From the NCBI GenBank assembly GCA_964587515.1, contig CAZPMO010000235.1, positions 1 to 6,003 on the forward strand: DNA of 6,003 nt. Reading direction: 5' to 3'. Shown one piece after another: positions 1 to 5,136 of this stretch. The notes below the pieces were generated by a model. That model saw nothing but the letters and a program-made list of their open reading frames with translations, was not told the origin of the DNA and did no database searches. The stretch's first letter is position 1. Each line of letters starts with the position of its first letter. Both the position numbers and the translations under genes were made by a program. The DNA is from CAZPMO01 sp964587515 (lineage in GTDB: Bacteria; Pseudomonadota; Alphaproteobacteria; MPNO01).

Positions 1-607
1 ACCGCATGAACGACATCATCGAAGGCTGCCACGTGGACGGCAACGTGCTGCTCGACGGCGAGGACATCTACGCCCGCGAGCTCGATGTGGTGCAGCTCCG
101 CGCCCGGGTCGGCATGGTCTTTCAGAAGCCCAATCCGTTTCCCAAATCGATCTATGACAATGTCGCTTATGGCCCGCGCATCCATGGCCTGGCCAATTCG
201 GCCGGCGAGATGGACGAGATCGTCGAGAACAGTTTGCGCCGCGCCGGCCTGTTCGAGGAGGTCGCCGACCGGCTGAGCGAGTCGGGCACGAGCCTCTCGG
301 GCGGGCAGCAGCAGCGCCTCTGCATTGCGCGCGCCATCGCCATCAGCCCCGAGGTGATCCTGATGGACGAGCCCTGCTCGGCGCTCGACCCGATCGCCAC
401 CGCCAAGGTCGAGGAGCTGATCGACGAACTAAAAGAAGACTTCACCATCGCCATCGTACCCACAATATGCAGCAGGCGGCGCGCGTCTCTCAGTACACCG
501 CGTTTTTCCATTTGGGAAAACTGGTGGAGTTCGGTGAAACCGAGCAGATCTTCACCAACCCGGAAGAGAAGCGCACTCAGGATTATATTACCGGGCGCTT
601 CGGCTAA
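1..607 (+). CDS. pstB: Phosphate ABC transporter ATP-binding protein PstB, 3' part, with a one-base frameshift
   Basis: PstB is the cytoplasmic ATPase that powers the PstSCA high-affinity phosphate importer. The gene starts upstream of the window, so the Walker A motif is not visible. Counting from the Met at position 6, the Q-loop is in MVFQKPNPFP (Gln 40), the ABC signature LSGGQQQR is at residues 97-104, Walker B VILMDEP at 117-123 and the D-loop SALD at 125-128. All are typical of PstB. After Val 151 the frame breaks. Reading 'gt' at 456-457 and then ACC CAC AAT ATG from 458 restores THNMQQA (the H-loop His is at 461-463) and the usual family ending YITGRFG with stop TAA at 605-607. One base is therefore missing near 457/458. 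Without correction, the frame runs on through unrelated sequence to 794 and overlaps phoU. The cause may be a sequencing or assembly error or a real recent mutation; the tail is undecayed. phoU follows after 29 nt, in operon arrangement. Confidence 0.93.
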
Positions 608-623
608 GCCGGAAGCGCGCGCG

Positions 624-634
624 AAAGGAGGAGG
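624..634 (+). promoter_or_regulatory. Strong ribosome binding site deciding the TTG start of phoU
   Basis: The purine run AAAGGAGGAGG contains a full AGGAGG core at 626-631, five bases before the TTG at 637. No ATG or GTG lies at a suitable distance. The protein read from the TTG begins PEHTVKR, which matches the usual beginning of alphaproteobacterial PhoU proteins as I know them. Confidence 0.75.
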
Positions 635-636
635 GT

Positions 637-1362
637 TTGCCCGAGCATACCGTCAAACGCTACGACGAAGAGCTCGACCAGATGACCGGCACGATCTTGC
701 GCATGGGCGGCATGGTCGAGCAGCAATTGGCCCGGGCCATCGAAGCCCTGATCAAGCGCGACCCGGAACTGGCCGCGCGCGTCATCGCCGATGATCAGCC
801 GGTCGACCAGCTCGAGCATGAGGTCGACCAGCTCGTCATGCGCCTCCTCGCCCTGCGCCAGCCCATGGCGGTCGATCTCCGGCTAATCACGGCGTCGTTG
901 AAAATTTCCAGCGATCTGGAGCGGATCGGCGATTACGCCGCCAATGTCGCCAAGCGGGCAAGCGCGCTGGCCCAGGTCGAGCCGATGCGCCCCATGGCGG
1001 TGATTCCGCGCATGTCGCAGATCGTCCAGACCATGATCAAGGATGTGCTCGACGCCTATATGGCGCGCGACGCGGAGAAGGCGCTGGCGGTATGGCGCCG
1101 CGACGAGGAGGTCGACGAGACCTATAACAGCCTGTTCCGCGAATTGCTGACCTACATGATGGAAGATCCGCGCCACATTACGCCGTGTACCCATCTGCTC
1201 TTCATCGCCAAGAATATCGAACGCATGGGCGATCACGCCACCAATGTCGCCGAGACCATCAGCTTCCTGGTCACCGGCACGCCGATCGAAGAGGCGCGCC
1301 CCAAGGGCGACATCACGCCCTTCGCCACGGCGCCGGACGATACCGGCGGAATGCCGGACTAG
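637..1362 (+). CDS. phoU: Phosphate signalling complex protein PhoU
   Basis: PhoU is a cytoplasmic, all-helical protein that binds metal ions. It connects the PstSCAB transporter to the PhoR kinase and keeps the Pho regulon off when phosphate is plentiful. At 241 residues the length is normal for the family. The two tandem three-helix bundles are marked by the paired metal-binding motifs: ERIGDYAAN at residues 95-103 and ERMGDHATN at 195-203. The N-terminus (EHTVKRYDEEL, then MGGMVEQQL) is also typical. Translation starts at a TTG behind a strong Shine-Dalgarno. The last 20 or so residues are acidic and Pro/Gly-rich and probably disordered. The gene sits between pstB and phoB, with only six bases before phoB, so it is almost certainly cotranscribed with both. 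If the pstB frameshift is real, ribosomes reading the altered pstB frame would run 158 bases into this gene. Confidence 0.97.
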   Translation: MPEHTVKRYDEELDQMTGTILRMGGMVEQQLARAIEALIKRDPELAARVIADDQPVDQLEHEVDQLVMRLLALRQPMAVDLRLITASLKISSDLERIGDYAANVAKRASALAQVEPMRPMAVIPRMSQIVQTMIKDVLDAYMARDAEKALAVWRRDEEVDETYNSLFRELLTYMMEDPRHITPCTHLLFIAKNIERMGDHATNVAETISFLVTGTPIEEARPKGDITPFATAPDDTGGMPD

Positions 1363-1365
1363 CGC

Positions 1366-1389
1366 GCCATGACCCCCGCCATGACCCCC
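1366..1389 (+). repeat. Perfect 12-bp tandem duplication over the phoB start codon
   Basis: GCCATGACCCCC occurs twice in direct succession, at 1366-1377 and 1378-1389. Each copy carries an ATG in the phoB frame, so the protein can begin MTPAMTP or just MTP. The copies are identical, and the unit is a multiple of three, so the frame is preserved. Confidence 0.9.
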
Positions 1390-2070
1390 TATGTGCTGGT
1401 GGTCGATGACGAGCCGGATCTGTTGACCCTGGTACGCTACAATCTCGAACGCGACGGCTTCGAGGTTGGCGAGGCGGTGGATGGCGAGGAGGCGATGCTG
1501 ATGATCGCCGAGCGCCAGCCCGATCTCGTGCTGCTCGACTGGATGCTGCCGCGCCTCTCGGGCATCGAGATTTGCCGCCGCATCCGCCGCTCGGCGGAAA
1601 CCCAGAATCTGCCTGTGATCATGCTGACCGCGCGCGGCGAGGAGAGCGACCGGGTGCGCGGCCTCGATTGCGGCGCCGACGATTACATCGTCAAACCCTT
1701 CTCGCCGAGCGAGTTGGCCGCCCGGGTGCGCGCCGTGCTGCGCCGCCTGCGCCCGGCTCTTGCCGCCGAGACTATCGAATTCGCCGATGTGGTGATGGAT
1801 CTCGGCGAATTTCGTGTGACCCGCGGCGGCGAGGCGGTGCGCCTGGCGCCGACGGAATTTCGCCTGCTGCGCCATTTCATGGAGCATCCCGGGCGGGTAT
1901 TCAGCCGCGAGCAATTGCTCGATGCGGTATGGGGGCGGGATATTTACGTCGAGGCGCGCACGGTGGACGTCCATGTCCGGCGCCTGCGCCGCACTCTCAA
2001 TGCCGGTGGCAGGCGCGACATCATCCGCACCGTCCGCGCCGCCGGCTATGCGCTGGACGACCAGCCCTGA
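1369..2070 (+). CDS. phoB: Phosphate regulon response regulator PhoB (OmpR/PhoB family)
   Basis: PhoB is a DNA-binding response regulator that, once phosphorylated by PhoR, activates phosphate-starvation genes at Pho boxes. The 233-residue protein has a receiver domain with acidic pair Asp13-Asp14, phosphoacceptor Asp57 (in LVLLDWMLP), Thr87 and Lys109 (in KPF). A C-terminal winged-helix domain follows from about residue 135, with EFRLLRHF, the recognition-helix stretch RTVDVHVRRLRR and the closing hairpin IRTVRAAGYAL. The acidic pair, Asp, Thr and Lys switch residues are all present. Neither of two in-frame ATGs (1369 and 1381, in a tandem duplication) has a good Shine-Dalgarno. Translation probably depends on coupling to phoU, whose stop is six bases upstream. 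Identity as PhoB rather than another OmpR-family regulator rests on sequence character plus position directly after phoU. No kinase gene follows; a small terminator overlaps the stop. Confidence 0.95.
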   Translation: MTPAMTPYVLVVDDEPDLLTLVRYNLERDGFEVGEAVDGEEAMLMIAERQPDLVLLDWMLPRLSGIEICRRIRRSAETQNLPVIMLTARGEESDRVRGLDCGADDYIVKPFSPSELAARVRAVLRRLRPALAAETIEFADVVMDLGEFRVTRGGEAVRLAPTEFRLLRHFMEHPGRVFSREQLLDAVWGRDIYVEARTVDVHVRRLRRTLNAGGRRDIIRTVRAAGYALDDQP

Positions 2071-2081
2071 CAGGGCTTTTT
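2063..2081 (+). terminator. Probable rho-independent terminator at the end of the pst-pho operon
   Basis: AGCCC (2063-2067) pairs with GGGCT (2073-2077) around the loop TGACA, and a run of five T (2077-2081) follows. The stem is short at five pairs but GC-rich. The phoB stop codon TGA (2068-2070) lies in the loop. A competing six-pair stem is also possible between TGACAG (2068-2073) and CTGTCA (2083-2088). Confidence 0.55.
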
Positions 2082-2278
2082 GCTGTCATTACAATCGGTT
2101 AAATACCGATCAAGAAAAATTTAATTGCATGTATGACATTATGTCCTACAAACTAGATTAATAAATTATGGTGCGATCGGCCGGTGAGGGGCCGCGATAC
2201 TGTCCGCATTACTCGCGCAGGGTTCTCCATATGTTGCGTCATATACCGTCAGACACACAATTGGTGGGGGCTACTAAT

Positions 2279-2331
2279 CGCCTGGAATCAAACGAACAAT
2301 TGATGTGAACACTTGTAACATTCCAATGGCG
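2279..2331. repeat. Interrupted inverted repeat (10 paired bases) upstream of the PodJ-like gene
   Basis: CGCC (2279-2282) plus TGGAAT (2283-2288) pairs with ATTCCA (2320-2325) plus GGCG (2328-2331). Two bases (AT, 2326-2327) bulge out on the 3' side, and the loop is 31 nt. The flanking T2278-G2332 and A2277-T2333 could add two weaker pairs. It may be an RNA hairpin or a DNA operator; its role is not known. Confidence 0.45.
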
Positions 2332-2341
2332 GTGTTATGTA
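2313..2341 (+). promoter_or_regulatory. Candidate sigma-70-type promoter for the PodJ-like gene
   Basis: TTGTAA (2313-2318) and TATGTA (2336-2341) are separated by exactly 17 bases, on the correct strand and about 75 bases before the start codon. They match the consensus hexamers at four and three positions, so the case is weak. The -35 hexamer falls in the loop of the inverted repeat at 2279-2331. A terminator after phoB implies that this gene needs its own promoter. Confidence 0.3.
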
Positions 2342-2416
2342 GGACAAATTCCCCGGCCGATGTGATCGATGAACTAGTTTCGAATGTGACGACTCGTTAC
2401 CGTAGAGCGATCTCAG

Positions 2417-3691
2417 ATGGAAAATGTAATGCCGAAAAACAATATTGACGGTCGGTTTGGCGCCGAACGCGAAGCCAAACCGCGAGCCAAGACGCCCTCG
2501 CCCTGGTCGGTTCGCGGCGTGTCGCGCGAGGCCCGCGCCAAGGCGGCGAAGGCCGCGGCGCGGCGGCGCGAGACCATCGGCGAATGGGTCACCAACGCGC
2601 TGACCCTGGCGGCCAATGACGAGCTCGGCACCGGCCCCAGGCGCGAACGGCCCGCCGATGTCCAGGGCGGACTTCCGGCCGGGCCGGAGCAGGACGAAAC
2701 CCCCCTCGGCAAAGCGCTCCTCGCCCTCGCCGAGCGCTTCGAGCGCTCGGAAAAACGTAACGATGCCATCGCCTCGCTTACGCGGCGCATGGAAGGCATC
2801 GAGCATGGCGGCCGCGATGTCGACGTCCTGGCCGAACAGATCGGCCTGGTCGAGCAGCGCTCGCGCGCCCTCACCCTGCTGGCCGAGCGGCTCGAAGGTG
2901 CCGAGCGGCGCGAGAAATCGCTGCTCACCGTAATGCAGAACGTCGCCGAGCGGGCCGAGCGCGGCGAAGAGCGCATCGCATCGATCACCCGCGGCCTTGC
3001 CGATCTCGCGATCAAGCTCGAGGCGGCGCTGAGCAGCAATCGGGTGCACACCGCGCGCAATATCAGCGATTCGGTGGCGCCGCTGGAATCCGCCGTGCGG
3101 GCGCTCGGCGCCCGCATCGCGGCCACGCCGCCCCCCGCCCAGCCCGCACCCCAGCCGGCGCCGCAACAGCGCGGCGCGCCGATGAGCGGGCCGACGGCGT
3201 CACATTATTACGGCGCGCCGGACGAGCCCTGGCACGGCGAAACGGGACGCGGATCGCCGGCGCCCGGCCCGGCCAGCGCACCGGCCGCATCCGCCACACG
3301 GGCCGCGCCGGCGGAGGACAGCAAGGAAAATAACGGCCGCCTCAAATTCGATTTCAAGGCGCTGAACGAGCGCGCGATCCAAAACAGCCAGCGCATGGCT
3401 CCGGGATCGGGCGATGGCGATGGCAAGAAATCCGATGGCGGCTGGTTCGGCAAAAAGAGCGAAGCCAAGAGCGATGCGAAGAGCGGCGGGCAAAAACCCG
3501 CCAAACCCAATGGCGACGGCGATTGGGCGGAGGAAATCATGGTCGCGGAAGAGGCCGCCGCCGACGCGGCCGAGGACAGCCGCGCCAAGGAGCCGAAACT
3601 AGACGGCGCGCCCCCCGCCAGCTCGGCACCCAGCGAAGAAGACGAAATGCTCGCCGCCCTAAAACACGCGATCAAGCCGGAAAAGCGCTAA
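2417..3691 (+). CDS. Hypothetical coiled-coil protein with PodJ-like N-terminal motif
   Basis: Function unknown; 424 residues, no signal peptide and no membrane segment, so probably cytoplasmic. Residues 29-62 (PWSVRGVSREAR, then AAARRRETIGEWV) closely resemble the short N-terminal segment of the polar localization factor PodJ and other alphaproteobacterial proteins (typically PWSVKG, then GMTLGEWL). Residues 96-235 are charged and helical, likely coiled coil, with three imperfect copies of AERxExxExR at 104-123, 155-174 and 176-195. Residues 236-300 form a Pro/Ala/Gly-rich linker, 308-326 a possible short conserved motif (RLKFDFKALNERA), 333-365 a Gly/Lys/Asp-rich stretch, and 368-424 an acidic tail ending in a short helix, MLAALKHAIK. 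Two starts are possible: ATG 2417, or ATG 2429, which has GGAAAA seven bases or so upstream. The sel1 repeats and membrane anchor of true PodJ are missing, so it is not an orthologue. The gene stands alone, convergent with ampG, with 14 bases between stops. A scaffold or polarity role is inference. Confidence 0.85.
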   Translation: MENVMPKNNIDGRFGAEREAKPRAKTPSPWSVRGVSREARAKAAKAAARRRETIGEWVTNALTLAANDELGTGPRRERPADVQGGLPAGPEQDETPLGKALLALAERFERSEKRNDAIASLTRRMEGIEHGGRDVDVLAEQIGLVEQRSRALTLLAERLEGAERREKSLLTVMQNVAERAERGEERIASITRGLADLAIKLEAALSSNRVHTARNISDSVAPLESAVRALGARIAATPPPAQPAPQPAPQQRGAPMSGPTASHYYGAPDEPWHGETGRGSPAPGPASAPAASATRAAPAEDSKENNGRLKFDFKALNERAIQNSQRMAPGSGDGDGKKSDGGWFGKKSEAKSDAKSGGQKPAKPNGDGDWAEEIMVAEEAAADAAEDSRAKEPKLDGAPPASSAPSEEDEMLAALKHAIKPEKR

Positions 3692-3705
3692 CCTGCTGAA
3701 TTTAT

Positions 3706-5115
3706 TTAGTTTTGGGATAGTCCCGGGTCCTGCCCGGACTCCCTTCTGCGGTGCGCAACGGTCAGCCAGAGCAAAAACGCCAGGCCGGGCAGCGCGGCAA
3801 TCGTCGTCACCAGAAAAAACGGCACCCAGTCCAACATTTCCGCCAACCGACCGGCGGGCGCGGCGAGAATCGTGCGCCCGACAGACGCAACCGCGCTTAA
3901 GAGCGCATATTGCGTCGCCGTATAGGTGAGATTACAGAGGCCGGTCAAATAGGCGACAAACGCGGCCGTTCCCATACCGCCGGCGAGATTCTCGACCCCG
4001 ACGGCCAGCGCCAGCATTCCGATGTCATGGCCAACCAGTGCCTGAACCGCAAACATAAGGTTCGAGAACATCTGGACGCCGCCGCATATCCACAGCGCCC
4101 ATAGCAAACCCATATTGGTGATGAGCCAGCCACCGGCAACGAAGCCTATCAATGTGGCGATCAAACCGACTGTTTTGCCCACATTGCCGATCTGCGCCTC
4201 GGTAAAACCGAGGTCGACCATGAAATAATTGGTCATGACGCCGGCCATGGCGTCGCCGAACTTGTAGAAAACGATGAAAAGCAGAATGACGAGCCATTGC
4301 GGACGGGTCATGAAATCGACGAACGGGCTGACCACGGCACCGTACAGCCACGCCAGAACCGCCGCACGGCGACCCGACAATTCCGGGCGTTTGGCTAAAT
4401 ATTCGGCCACCCGGCGCTCGCGCGCCTCCGCTTCAGCGTCCGCACCATGTACCGGCTCGCGGCTAAGTAGAATCGTGACCAATCCGATAAGAATGAGCGC
4501 CGCCATGATCAAATAGACGGTGCTCCAACCGAGCCCGCCGACCATATTCAGCGCGCCGGCACCCGCAATCCACATGCCGATGCGGTAGCCGAAGACCGCC
4601 GTACTGGCGCCAACGCCGATTTTCTCCTCTTCCAGCAATTCGACCCGATAGGCGTCGATGACGATGTCCTGGCTGGCGCTGCAAAACGAGACGATCAGGG
4701 CGAAAATCGCCATCAACCCAGTGTTCGCCACCGGGTCTGTCAGCGCCATGGCGGCAATCGCCGGAATCAAGGCGAGCTGAGTTGCCACCGTCCAACCGCG
4801 GCGCTGCCCGAGAAGGTGTGTCAGCGGTGGAAACCGTACCCGGTCGAGAACAGGCGCCCAGAGAAATTTTAAGGCGTAGGGCAGGGTAACGGCGGAAAAG
4901 AGGCCTACCGTGGTTTTATCAACGCCCTCTTTCGCCATCCAAACGGTAAGCGTGCCGAACACAAGCGCGAGCGGCAAACCGCTGGAAAGGCCGAGGAAGA
5001 AAATGGCAACGAAGCGCGGGTCGCGATAGTTGCCGATGCTATCGCGCCAGGATTTGGGCGCGGTACGGCCAAGGCCATCCTTCAACCGCGCGCCGGGCGG
5101 GCGGCCGTTAGCCAT
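3706..5115 (-). CDS. ampG: AmpG-family muropeptide permease (MFS transporter)
   Basis: AmpG is an inner-membrane, proton-driven importer that brings GlcNAc-anhydroMurNAc peptides released from the cell wall back into the cytoplasm for recycling. The protein is about 469 residues, close to the E. coli length. It shows about 12 hydrophobic segments split by a charged central loop (about 219-270). Family hallmarks include SSGLPLALVFGTL (45-57), the LLGQRRGW loop (102-109), SASQDIVIDAYRVELL (147-162), FYKFGDAMAG (284-293), VENLAGGMGTAAFVAYL (375-391) and YTATQYALLSA (399-409). Numbering counts an in-frame TTG at 5118 as residue 1. The ATG at 5115 is preferred, though its ribosome site is weak (AGG right after the upstream stop). 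It lies 21 bases after the glutathionyl-hydroquinone reductase gene on the same strand, so the two are probably cotranscribed. Some bacteria carry several AmpG paralogues, so the exact substrate is not certain. Confidence 0.9.
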   Translation of the reverse strand: MANGRPPGARLKDGLGRTAPKSWRDSIGNYRDPRFVAIFFLGLSSGLPLALVFGTLTVWMAKEGVDKTTVGLFSAVTLPYALKFLWAPVLDRVRFPPLTHLLGQRRGWTVATQLALIPAIAAMALTDPVANTGLMAIFALIVSFCSASQDIVIDAYRVELLEEEKIGVGASTAVFGYRIGMWIAGAGALNMVGGLGWSTVYLIMAALILIGLVTILLSREPVHGADAEAEARERRVAEYLAKRPELSGRRAAVLAWLYGAVVSPFVDFMTRPQWLVILLFIVFYKFGDAMAGVMTNYFMVDLGFTEAQIGNVGKTVGLIATLIGFVAGGWLITNMGLLWALWICGGVQMFSNLMFAVQALVGHDIGMLALAVGVENLAGGMGTAAFVAYLTGLCNLTYTATQYALLSAVASVGRTILAAPAGRLAEMLDWVPFFLVTTIAALPGLAFLLWLTVAHRRRESGQDPGLSQN

Positions 5116-5136
5116 CAAATGTGCGCCGGATTGCCT

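Larger units (their letters stand above)
2082..2416. other. Noncoding region between phoB and the PodJ-like gene
   Basis: This stretch of about 335 bases has no convincing gene. Positions 2090-2170 are strikingly AT-rich against the GC-rich flanks, as in a promoter region. Seen here are an interrupted inverted repeat at 2279-2331, a candidate promoter at 2313-2341, a short ATATG-N6-CATAT inverted repeat at 2229-2244, and a 9-bp inverted pair TGTCCTACA (2142-2150) / TGTAGGACA (2338-2346). A 25-codon ORF (2231-2308) has a weak CAGGG ribosome site eight bases upstream, but nothing else supports it. A CTGTCAT half-site resembling a Pho box half lies at 2083-2089, without a matching second half at the standard spacing. 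Confidence 0.6.

Noticed and set aside
456..462. Programmed -1 frameshift to make full-length PstB
   Set aside because: Re-reading the A of GTA would restore the right frame, but there is no X XXY YYZ slippery heptamer at the site, and pstB is not known to use frameshifting.
883..1974. Long minus-strand open frame (363 codons) opposite phoU and phoB
   Set aside because: It lies wholly antisense to two clearly identified genes. Its composition (His-, Ala- and Arg-rich) is that of a GC-rich shadow frame, and it has no recognizable domain.
2083..2139. Pho box candidate (CTGTCAT at 2083-2089 and inverted ATGACAT at 2133-2139)
   Set aside because: PhoB sites are direct repeats of about 7 bases with a 4-base spacer. 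The second half at the right spacing (ATCGGTT) does not match, and the other element is inverted and too distant.
2288..3166. Minus-strand open frame (292 codons) opposite the 2417-3691 gene
   Set aside because: The plus frame has a PodJ-like motif and heptad-like pattern, while this one has Gly/Arg-rich low complexity and ends with unrelated intergenic sequence. It is a shadow frame.
3720..3739. Hairpin CCGGG-TCCTG-CCCGG near the convergent gene ends, as a terminator
   Set aside because: There is a five-pair stem (seven with a bulged C), but neither strand has a T-run after it, and it lies within the last codons of ampG.
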